The notes beneath the pieces were generated by a model. The model worked only from the letters and a program-made list of their open reading frames with translations, ran no database searches and had not been told where the DNA came from. A program made the translations under genes and the position numbers. Shown piece after piece: positions 1 to 5,633 of a stretch of DNA of 8,121 bases. Each line of letters begins with the position of its first letter. The first letter of the stretch is position 1. This DNA is from an uncultured Eubacteriales bacterium (GTDB lineage Bacteria; Bacillota; Clostridia; Christensenellales; Aristaeellaceae): NCBI GenBank assembly GCA_900550955.1, contig URUF01000074.1:1-8121 (forward strand). The letters are read 5' to 3'.

Positions 1-160
1 GCGGGCTGCGCCTCCGGGGACGGTGGATGGCCTGGGCCCGCTTTCGCGGGCTGCGCCTCCGGGGACGGTGGATGGCCTGGGCCCGCTTTCGCGGGCTGCG
101 CCTCCGGGGACGGTGGATGGCCTGGGCCCGCTTTCGCGGGCTGCGGCTTCTGGGGGCGGG
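1..160. repeat. 45-bp tandem repeat array (three perfect copies plus a decayed one), cut by the window edge
   Basis: Units at 1-45, 46-90 and 91-135 are identical base for base. A fourth copy begins at 136, matches for about 10 bases (136-145), then drifts into unique sequence. Each unit junction holds a short hairpin, GCCCGC-TTTC-GCGGGC, at 36-51, 81-96 and 126-141. The unit length is a multiple of three and lacks stops in all six frames, so frame openness says nothing about coding. One plus frame would end at a TGA at 172-174. The array probably extends left of the window. It could be an intergenic minisatellite or the repetitive 3' end of a gene lying outside; the sequence does not decide this. 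Perfect identity points to recent expansion or homogenisation. Confidence 0.9.
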
Positions 161-263
161 GATGCTGTTTTTGAATCGTTATATATGTGCGCGAAACGGG
201 GCTGGCGCTGCTTGAGCGGCGGCCTGGCCGCAAAAATCCAATCCCAACCAGGAGGTGCCTGCC

Positions 264-1295
264 TTGCCCAGCGAAATTTACGAAGTCGTTGCCCAGGGGG
301 CGCGGTACTGGTTTTTGTTTTTGATGGCGCTGATCGTGTGGCGCAGCTACCGCTGGTACAGGCGTGACAAGCGCCAGGCTAAAAAGCGCCTTAAGCTGCT
401 GCCGGACGCCGGCTACGTGGGCGAGATGGTTGTCATTGAAGGCGCGGACGCGCTCAAGCGCGGCAGCGCGCTGCCCGTGCCCTGGGAGGGCACGCTGGGC
501 AGCCTGCGCACCAACGATCTATGCGTGCCCGTCAAAGGCGTTGGCAAGCGGCAGCTCTGGTTCCGCTTTGAGGAAGGCAAGGGCCTGATGGTGGAGCCCT
601 TTCGCGGCAGGACGGCCAATGTGGACGGCGAGGACGCAGCGGTGCGCAAGCCGGTGTATATGGCGCATGGCTCGCGCCTGTACGTGGGCGGGGCGGAGCT
701 TCGGCTGCGGCTATTTATGGGCTTTGAGGGCACGGGCTATGCGCCGCGCCGCGAGGAAGCCCAACCTGAACAGCCTGCCGCGAGCGATCTGGCCAGGCAG
801 TTGGCCGCGCAGCAGCAGTGGATTTTGCAGCAGCAATGGCTGATGCAGCAGCAGCTGGCCCAACAGCAGGCCTATCAGCAATGGCTTGCCCAGCAAGCCG
901 GGCAGGCGCAGGAAACGGACGTGGAGGATGAGGAAGGCGACGGCGGCGTTTACATTGCGCCCGGGCAGGCGCGCCAGCTGGCCGATCACACGCCCTTCAT
1001 GCGGCCCAAGGGAGAGGCTGCGCCCGTGCCGCCGTCCGGCGGGGAACCCGGGCGCTCCACGGAGTTTGCGCCTGGCGGCACGTTCTATCCGCCCGAGATG
1101 GGGGAGGAGGACTGGCCCTACGCCCCCAACCCCTATGCCGGCGCGCCGGAGGAGGGCTATGACCCCGGCGATTTGGACGAGGACATGACCGACGCGGCCG
1201 CGCCGCCCAAGAGCGCCTATATCGGCCACGACGAGGCCGAGCGCGCCAAGCGCACCCTCTGGGATAAGTACTTTGGAGGAGGGCGTGCCAAATGA
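264..1295 (+). CDS. Membrane-anchored FHA-like domain protein with Gln-rich linker, first gene of a SEDS/PBP operon
   Basis: 343 residues from a TTG start. A GTG at 255 is in frame, but it overlaps the AGGAGG at 250-255, whereas TTG at 264 sits 8 bases after it, so TTG is preferred. Residues about 15-29 form one hydrophobic segment followed by a very basic stretch (30-44), which predicts a single anchor with a cytoplasmic body. Residues about 53-155 read like the beta strands of an FHA fold: a GS-L-R-T-N-D turn at 79-85, then alternating strands, then VDGE at 120-123. The usual SRxH and NGT signatures are not clear, so phosphothreonine binding is doubtful. Residues 178-216 contain 19 Gln, followed by an acidic, Pro/Gly-rich tail and a short charged C-terminal helix. 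It overlaps the SEDS gene by 4 bp (ATGA). FHA proteins beside rodA and pbpA are known in Actinobacteria, where they tie wall synthesis to Ser/Thr kinases. The family call rests on fold pattern plus context. Confidence 0.75.
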   Translation: MPSEIYEVVAQGARYWFLFLMALIVWRSYRWYRRDKRQAKKRLKLLPDAGYVGEMVVIEGADALKRGSALPVPWEGTLGSLRTNDLCVPVKGVGKRQLWFRFEEGKGLMVEPFRGRTANVDGEDAAVRKPVYMAHGSRLYVGGAELRLRLFMGFEGTGYAPRREEAQPEQPAASDLARQLAAQQQWILQQQWLMQQQLAQQQAYQQWLAQQAGQAQETDVEDEEGDGGVYIAPGQARQLADHTPFMRPKGEAAPVPPSGGEPGRSTEFAPGGTFYPPEMGEEDWPYAPNPYAGAPEEGYDPGDLDEDMTDAAAPPKSAYIGHDEAERAKRTLWDKYFGGGRAK

Positions 1296-2620
1296 GCAGG
1301 AGAGCCCAGGCCCGTGCGGAGGCCCGCGCGCATGCGCGCAGCCGGCGTCAGAAGCGCCGCCCGGATCATATGCTGGTATCGGCCATTATGCTGTTTTTCT
1401 TCAGCGCCTTCCTGCTTATCGCCCTCAATGGCGAGCTGGAGTGGCAGGGCTTTGCGCTGGCGGTGATTGTGCCGGTGCTGATCTACATTTCCACGATGTG
1501 GCTGCCGCGCTTTTTCCCTGCGGACAAGCTGCTCTTGGCGATTGCCAATTTTTTGTGCGCGCTGGGCGTTTTGGTGCTTTACTCCACCGACCGGGGCGCG
1601 GGCACCTCGCGCGGCATGCAGCAGGCCGTGTACTATGGCGCGGGCATCATCGCCATGCTGGCGTGCATCTTTATTGTGCGGTATGTAAGGCGCTGGCGTT
1701 TTTTAATCAAGGTGGTCATGATGGGCGCGGCGGCGCTGCTTGTGCTGCCCCTGGCCATAGGCACCGAGCAAAACGGCGCCACCAACTGGATTACCCTGGG
1801 CGGCACCAGCGTGCAGCCCAGCGAGGTGGTTAAGCTGGCGCTGCTATTGGCGCTTAGCTGGTACATGAGCCGCCGCCGTTTTTGGCCGTGGTTTCTGTTT
1901 GCGGTATTTTCGCTGCTGGTGCTGATGCTCCAGCGCGACCTGGGTACGGCGCTGATTTATTACGCCACGGCGCTGTTCCTGTTTTACGCCTCCACGGGGA
2001 ACCTGCCGCTGACGGGGCTGGGCCTTTTGGGCGGCGGCGGCGCGGCGGTGGCGGGCTATGTGATGTTTGCCCATGTAAAAAAGCGCGTGGCCATTTGGCG
2101 CAACCCGTGGATTTACTATGAAACCAGCGGCTATCAAATTGTGCAGATGCTTATGGCCATCGCCTCAGGCGGGCTGTTTGGCGTAGGCCTGGGCCTGGGC
2201 GCGCCGCGCGTGATTCCCGTGTATTTTACGGACTGCATCTTTGCCGTAATCTGCGAGCAGTTTGGCGTTATCTTTGGCGCGCTGGTGCTGGCCATGTATG
2301 TGATTTTGATTTTGCGGGGCGCGTCCATCGCTTCGGCCGCCCGGCACAGCTTTCACGCGCTTTTGGCCATGGGCGCAACCGTGATGCTGGGCGTGCAGAC
2401 GTTTGTGATCATCGGCGGCGTGCTCAAGCTGATCCCGCTTACGGGCGTGACCATGCCCTTTGTTAGCTACGGCGGTACCTCGCTGGTGAGCTGCATGGGC
2501 CTGATTGGGCTGATTCAGGGCGTGGCCAGCGTGAACCAGGACGATTTGGCCTATGATTACGAGATCAGCCATTCGCTTAGGGAGGCTGCTTTGCTGCCGG
2601 AAGCGGACGGGGAGGAGTGA
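1292..2620 (+). CDS. FtsW/RodA/SpoVE (SEDS) family peptidoglycan glycosyltransferase
   Basis: 442 residues, polytopic membrane protein. SEDS proteins polymerise lipid II into glycan strands with a partner class B PBP. The N-terminus (1-26) is strongly basic, and hydrophobic segments then fill the protein to about residue 412. Family motifs appear in order: GATNWITLGGTSVQPSEVVK (162-181), the catalytic-Asp region QRDLGTAL (Asp216), YFTDCIFAVICEQFG (311-325), and TGVTMPFVSYGGTSL (384-398) near the end. The pre-Asp residue is Arg where many RodA/FtsW proteins have Pro. The start ATG overlaps the preceding stop codon and follows GGAGGAGGG at 1275-1283. The next gene, a class B PBP, begins 4 bases after its stop, fitting the obligate SEDS-PBP pairing. 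Whether it serves elongation, division or sporulation cannot be told from sequence alone; RodA-like is the safer guess because of the FHA and PbpA-like neighbours. Confidence 0.95.
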   Translation: MSRRAQARAEARAHARSRRQKRRPDHMLVSAIMLFFFSAFLLIALNGELEWQGFALAVIVPVLIYISTMWLPRFFPADKLLLAIANFLCALGVLVLYSTDRGAGTSRGMQQAVYYGAGIIAMLACIFIVRYVRRWRFLIKVVMMGAAALLVLPLAIGTEQNGATNWITLGGTSVQPSEVVKLALLLALSWYMSRRRFWPWFLFAVFSLLVLMLQRDLGTALIYYATALFLFYASTGNLPLTGLGLLGGGGAAVAGYVMFAHVKKRVAIWRNPWIYYETSGYQIVQMLMAIASGGLFGVGLGLGAPRVIPVYFTDCIFAVICEQFGVIFGALVLAMYVILILRGASIASAARHSFHALLAMGATVMLGVQTFVIIGGVLKLIPLTGVTMPFVSYGGTSLVSCMGLIGLIQGVASVNQDDLAYDYEISHSLREAALLPEADGEE

Positions 2621-2624
2621 GGGC

Positions 2625-4052
2625 ATGAAGCAGCAGCGTTTGCGCTTTCGCGTGCTGGCGGCCCTTTTGATTGGGCTGATGCTGTTATCCGGCACATATG
2701 GCATTTACTCGGTTACCACGTATGGCAACCGCTGGGTGGGCAGCGCGCGCAACACGCGCTTTCGCAGCGCGAAAAGCAGCGTGATTCCCGGCGATATCAT
2801 AGACCGTAACGGCGTTGTGGTGGCTACCACGGATGAAAACGGCGAGCGCGTTTACCAAAGCAACATCCTTAGCCGCTCCAGCATGGTGCACCTATTGGGC
2901 GATACCGAGGGCAACGTGGCAAACGGCGTGGAGTCCTTCCAGGCAAGCTACCTGTGGGGCTTTGAAACGGGGCTGAGCGAGCGCGTGACAGCGCTTTTGC
3001 AAAACCAGACGCGCAAGGGCGATAACATCACCATCACCGCAGACAGCAAGCTGTGCACCCAGATCGTCAACCTGTTCCGAAACGGCGAGAAAACCAAGGG
3101 CAAGTGCGGCGCCGCAGTGGTGATGAACTATAAGACCGGCGAGGTGCTGGCTTTGGTAAGCCTGCCGGTGTACGATCCCACCAATATTACCGAGCAGGTG
3201 AAAACCTCCGAGCAGCACCCGTTTTGGAACCGCGCGTTGCAGGGCACGCTGCCGCCGGGCTCCACGTTTAAAATTGTGACGGCCGCGGCGGCGCTGAACA
3301 GCCTTGCGGACGCGCAAACGCGCGTGTTTACCTGCACCGGCGCAACCCAGGTGATGGATCACGTGATTCATGATTACAGCATGGCGCAGCATGGCGAGGT
3401 GAGCCTTGCGCGCGCCTTCCGCGTTAGCTGCAACAACGCCTTTGCCCAGGCGGCGCTGCTGATGGGCGATACGGCGCTGCGCAAAACGGCGGAGGCGTTT
3501 GGATTTAACGATAACTTCCTGTTCCGCGACCTGGTGGTGGAAAACAGCGTGTATCCCACCAAAAACCGCAACAATTTTGAGATCGCCTGGAGCGGCGCGG
3601 GGCAGAGCCAGGTGGCGGCCACGCCCATGCATATGTGCATGATCGCGGCAGCCATCGCCAATGATGGCGTAATGATGGAACCGCGCCTGCTAAGCCGCGT
3701 GGAAAGCCCCGCGGGCGTGGTGCGCCTACGGTATTCGCAAAAGGAATACCGCACCGCGTGCACGCCTGAAACGGCCCAGATTTTGGACGGCTACATGAAG
3801 GACGTGGTGAAAAGCGGCACGGGCACGCGCGCCCAGGTAGACGGGCTGACAATCGCAGGCAAAACCGGCAGCGCCGAGGGTTCCAACAATGGGCGGGACG
3901 TAACGCACGCCTGGTTTGTAGGCTACATTGACAGCGACCGCTACCCCTACGCCGTGAGCGTGGTGGTGGAGGAGGGCGGCAGCGGCGGCAGCGTGGCCGC
4001 GCCTGTTGCCCAGGGCATTTTTACCTATTTGCGGGATAACGCGGGGCTGTGA
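2625..4052 (+). CDS. Class B penicillin-binding protein (D,D-transpeptidase), PbpA-like
   Basis: 475 residues. It cross-links peptidoglycan outside the membrane using strands made by the upstream SEDS protein. ATG 2625 is chosen because it follows GGGGAGGAG (2609-2617) and opens directly with a basic N-terminus and one hydrophobic signal anchor (about 8-30); an in-frame upstream ATG at 2553 would sit deep inside the SEDS gene. The N-terminal pedestal carries the class B hallmark PGDIIDRNGVVVA (55-67). The transpeptidase domain has all three motifs: STFK with the active-site Ser213 and Lys216, SCN at 268-270, and KTGSAE at 413-418. No PASTA repeats or glycosyltransferase domain are present, and the length resembles short actinobacterial PbpA proteins. 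It is the last gene of the operon; a terminator follows 90 bases later. Beta-lactam binding at Ser213 is expected from the family. Confidence 0.95.
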   Translation: MKQQRLRFRVLAALLIGLMLLSGTYGIYSVTTYGNRWVGSARNTRFRSAKSSVIPGDIIDRNGVVVATTDENGERVYQSNILSRSSMVHLLGDTEGNVANGVESFQASYLWGFETGLSERVTALLQNQTRKGDNITITADSKLCTQIVNLFRNGEKTKGKCGAAVVMNYKTGEVLALVSLPVYDPTNITEQVKTSEQHPFWNRALQGTLPPGSTFKIVTAAAALNSLADAQTRVFTCTGATQVMDHVIHDYSMAQHGEVSLARAFRVSCNNAFAQAALLMGDTALRKTAEAFGFNDNFLFRDLVVENSVYPTKNRNNFEIAWSGAGQSQVAATPMHMCMIAAAIANDGVMMEPRLLSRVESPAGVVRLRYSQKEYRTACTPETAQILDGYMKDVVKSGTGTRAQVDGLTIAGKTGSAEGSNNGRDVTHAWFVGYIDSDRYPYAVSVVVEEGGSGGSVAAPVAQGIFTYLRDNAGL

Positions 4053-4141
4053 CGGGAGGCGCGCGGGAGATGGACGCGGCGGCCGCAATTTTCGAACGCA
4101 TACCCCCGTTCGGCTGGGGACAGCGCGCATAACACAGCTTT

Positions 4142-4174
4142 GCATCCGTATCGTTTTGATATGGATGCTTTTTT
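4142..4174 (+). terminator. Intrinsic terminator of the FHA-SEDS-PBP operon
   Basis: An 11-bp stem, GCATCCGTATC (4142-4152) with GATATGGATGC (4158-4168), contains a single G-T wobble and closes a GTTTT loop. Six T residues follow at 4169-4174. It lies 89 bases past the PBP stop, on the correct strand. The minus strand lacks a T-run after the same stem, so it appears one-directional. Confidence 0.93.
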
Positions 4175-4310
4175 GGCCTGTGAAAAAGGCCGTCTACTTT
4201 TGCACGTGGGTATGAGGCAAACGGCCTGTTCTTTTGTATTCAACTCATGTTCAAAACTACCGCTTTGCGTTATCCGCGCGTTGGGACGGCAGTTGTAGAA
4301 ATCTTGTATT

Positions 4311-4493
4311 TCAATTTCCAAAAGCAAGCAAATTGCCCAGCGGGATGTTGAACCCAATAGGCTTATACATTCCAACATCACAATCGGCACAGCCTACGCT
4401 AAGCGAGCGAACTTGACCGATTTGGGCTTTGTATGCGGTTTGCAGCTTTTCTAACTCGTCCCATGTTTCTGCTGGAATCAATGCAAAATTCAT
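4311..4493 (-). CDS. Doubtful small hypothetical protein, possibly a gene remnant
   Basis: A 60-residue frame that begins MNFALIPAETWDELEKLQ. The first 30 residues look protein-like: a short strand, then a charged amphipathic helix, built from A/T-richer codons (TTA, GCA, ATT) than neighbouring genes use. The second half (CADCDVG and on) is less convincing, and no clear ribosome binding site precedes the ATG. The opening resembles the start of small DNA-binding or element-associated accessory proteins, but that is only an impression. It may be a decayed fragment of a longer gene or a chance frame. Function not recognised. Confidence 0.25.
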   Translation of the reverse strand: MNFALIPAETWDELEKLQTAYKAQIGQVRSLSVGCADCDVGMYKPIGFNIPLGNLLAFGN

Positions 4494-4520
4494 GCTTGCT
4501 TGCGCAGCGCGGCTTTGCGC

Positions 4521-4544
4521 TCCCGGCCCTGCGGGAGGCCGGGA
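4521..4544 (-). terminator. GC-rich hairpin downstream of the MBL gene, no U-run
   Basis: A perfect 8-bp stem, TCCCGGCC (4521-4528) with GGCCGGGA (4537-4544), has an 8-base loop. It starts 18 bases after the MBL stop codon in the minus-strand direction, where a terminator or 3' stabilising hairpin is expected. No T-run follows on the minus strand, so it may work with Rho or only protect the 3' end. A second small hairpin, ATTCCG-CAAG-CGGAAT (4565-4580), overlaps the final codons of the gene. Confidence 0.4.
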
Positions 4545-4562
4545 CGCCGCAAGAAGGCCTGC

Positions 4563-5372
4563 CTATTCCGCAAGCGGAATCCTTTCCAAATCGTCCGGCA
4601 CGTGCAGGTCGCCGGTGTAATAGGCGGCGCCCTCCTGGGTGTAGAGGCGCTTGCGGCAGTCAAGGCGCTTATCCTCGGTGTGCCACAGCACTAGGTGCGG
4701 CACCGCAAGCGCCTGCGCAAGCTCGCAGGCGTCCTTCACGGTGCTGTGATGCTTTTCGTAGGGCTTGAAGCGCTCGCGGTCGCCATAGAGGCAGAAGGCC
4801 TCGCACAGCAGCCAGCTTGCGCCGCGCACGTACCCCTCGCAGGCGGGGTTATAGGGCTCGTCGCCCAGGCAGCACAGGCGTCCGCCGTCCCGCAGGGGCA
4901 GGGTAAAGCCAAATTGCTTGAGCTTGGTGGAGCGAATATCAAAAAACGTGACCTCGCGCCCGCACAGGGTTTCGCGGCAGCCGTCCTCCACATCGTGAAA
5001 AAGGATGCGGGTTCCGATGTGGGCGGTCATTTTTGCTTGCAGGGTGACGCGGGCCATGTGGCAAAGGCCCTCCCTTACGGTGGGGTCGCAGTAGATGTGC
5101 AGCTCGCCCTGGTACCGGCCTGCGTTCATGCTGGTTGCCACCATGCGCAGCACCCACACCGCGCCCAGCAGATGGTCGCTGTGCGCATGGGTAAGGATGA
5201 GCGTGCGCACCCGCTCCCAGGGAATAGAGGCCTTTTCCAGCTGGGCCAGGATGCCGTTTCCCCCGCCCGCGTCGCAAAGCAGCAGCTCGCCGGATAGCTC
5301 CAGCGCAAAGCAGGTGTTATAGCAGCGGGTCACGGCGGCGTTCCCGGTACCCAGTACGATCAATTCGTCCAT
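4563..5372 (-). CDS. MBL-fold metallo-hydrolase, RNase Z-like (ElaC-related)
   Basis: 269 residues from the third of three consecutive ATGs (5378, 5375, 5372). The GGGAAGGGG at 5380-5388 is only 1 base from the first ATG but 7 from the third. Cytoplasmic, no signal peptide. It opens with the MBL strand IVLGTGNA, then CDAGGGN (about 33-39), then the metal-binding HAHSDH (62-67). Later come GDEP with a likely bridging Asp (about 171), CEAF (190-193), HHSTVKDA (208-215) recalling the RNase Z HST helix, and LWHTED with a likely final His ligand (about 231). The close (YYTGDLHVPDDLERIPL) also resembles RNase Z ends. No long exosite arm is seen. Where RNase Z has its third-motif His there is DIRSTKLKQFGF, lacking His. 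tRNA 3' processing is therefore possible but unproven; another phosphoesterase substrate is equally plausible. It is divergent from the ABC operon. Confidence 0.88.
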   Translation of the reverse strand: MDELIVLGTGNAAVTRCYNTCFALELSGELLLCDAGGGNGILAQLEKASIPWERVRTLILTHAHSDHLLGAVWVLRMVATSMNAGRYQGELHIYCDPTVREGLCHMARVTLQAKMTAHIGTRILFHDVEDGCRETLCGREVTFFDIRSTKLKQFGFTLPLRDGGRLCCLGDEPYNPACEGYVRGASWLLCEAFCLYGDRERFKPYEKHHSTVKDACELAQALAVPHLVLWHTEDKRLDCRKRLYTQEGAAYYTGDLHVPDDLERIPLAE

Positions 5373-5417
5373 CATCATTCCCCTTCCCGCAAACGCCCAT
5401 CAGGCGGCGCTGCAACC

Positions 5418-5446
5418 AGTGTACACGAACGGGGCGGGAATGTCCA
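5418..5446 (-). promoter_or_regulatory. Sigma-A-like promoter for the MBL gene
   Basis: Read on the minus strand, TGGACA (5446-5441, five of six consensus bases) and TACACT (5423-5418, four of six) are separated by exactly 17 bases. The predicted start site is near 5411, giving a leader of about 39 bases to the ATG at 5372. No other candidate as good was seen in this gap. Confidence 0.6.
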
Positions 5447-5482
5447 TCCATTCTTTTTCCGGGCGGGAAGGAGGCGCTTTTG

Positions 5483-5510
5483 CATGCCTGCCCTGCTGCC
5501 AGGAGGCATG
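5483..5510. promoter_or_regulatory. Inverted repeat between the divergent promoters, possible operator
   Basis: CATGCCT (5483-5489) is the exact reverse complement of AGGCATG (5504-5510), and an inner CCTG/CAGG pair (5492-5495, 5500-5503) extends the symmetry. It lies upstream of both promoter start sites: 46 bases before the plus -35 and 36 bases past the minus -35. As DNA it could be a regulator site; it lies outside both predicted transcripts, so an RNA role is less likely. No regulator gene is in the window. Confidence 0.35.
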
Positions 5511-5556
5511 GCGGACGGCTTGGAAAAATAAAATTGAAAAAAGTTTGCAAAAGGGG

Positions 5557-5585
5557 TTGACAGGGAAGGTTCATCATGCTATTAT
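5557..5585 (+). promoter_or_regulatory. Strong sigma-A promoter of the amino acid ABC operon, with upstream A-tracts
   Basis: A perfect -35 TTGACA (5557-5562) and -10 TATTAT (5580-5585, five of six) are 17 bases apart. The 30 bases before the -35 (about 5523-5552) are A-rich tracts resembling an UP element. The start site should be near 5592, giving a leader of about 42 bases. A short inverted repeat, ATCAC (5597-5601) / GTGAT (5608-5612), lies just after it and could be an operator or a small hairpin. The leader is too short for a T-box or a large riboswitch. Confidence 0.85.
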
Positions 5586-5633
5586 ACTAACACGTTATCA
5601 CACTAAAGTGATGCGGAGAGGAGAGGGTTTTTG

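Larger units (their letters stand above)
4175..4562. other. GC-poor intergenic stretch between the wall operon and the MBL gene
   Basis: By hand count, bases 4201-4500 are about 46% GC, visibly lower than the neighbouring genes. I see no convincing gene on the plus strand. The minus strand holds one doubtful 60-residue frame (listed separately). Short complementary segments GGCCT (4175-4179), AGGCCGT (4187-4193) and ACGGCCT (4221-4227) can form two competing hairpins just after the terminator. The last 60 bases return to high GC with a perfect hairpin at 4521-4544. No target-site duplication or terminal inverted repeat was recognised, so a mobile element cannot be claimed. Confidence 0.6.

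Noticed and set aside
1..135. Possible CRISPR array
   Set aside because: The units are contiguous with no variable spacers, so this is a plain tandem repeat.
171..186. AT-rich TTGAATCGTTATATAT as a promoter for the wall operon
   Set aside because: TTGAAT and the TATATA-like hexamer are only a few bases apart, and no -35 lies 16-18 bases upstream of TATATA. The promoter may lie left of the window.
23..367. Plus-strand reading frames through the 45-bp repeats (for example 23-367 and 27-215)
   Set aside because: The repeat lacks stops in every frame, the starts lie within the repeat without a ribosome binding site, and the longer frame runs over the FHA gene start.
711..1229. 172-residue minus-strand frame
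   Set aside because: It is the antisense of the FHA gene; Leu/Gly/Arg-rich composition is typical of a GC-rich shadow, with no ribosome binding site or family motif.
2892..3632. 246-residue minus-strand frame
   Set aside because: It lies wholly opposite the PBP transpeptidase domain, whose motifs are intact, and is rich in His/Arg/Ala as antisense frames often are.
4025..4390. 121-residue minus-strand frame across the PBP terminator
   Set aside because: It crosses an intrinsic terminator and the PBP 3' end, shows no family features and no ribosome binding site.
4175..4562. Insertion sequence in the GC-poor island
   Set aside because: No transposase motif, terminal inverted repeats or target-site duplication could be found by eye.
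4695..5297. 200-residue plus-strand frame
   Set aside because: It is opposite the MBL gene, which carries clear metal-binding motifs and its own promoter.
5592..5633. T-box or amino acid riboswitch before the ABC operon
   Set aside because: The predicted leader is only about 42 bases and has no T-box sequence or terminator, too short for these elements.
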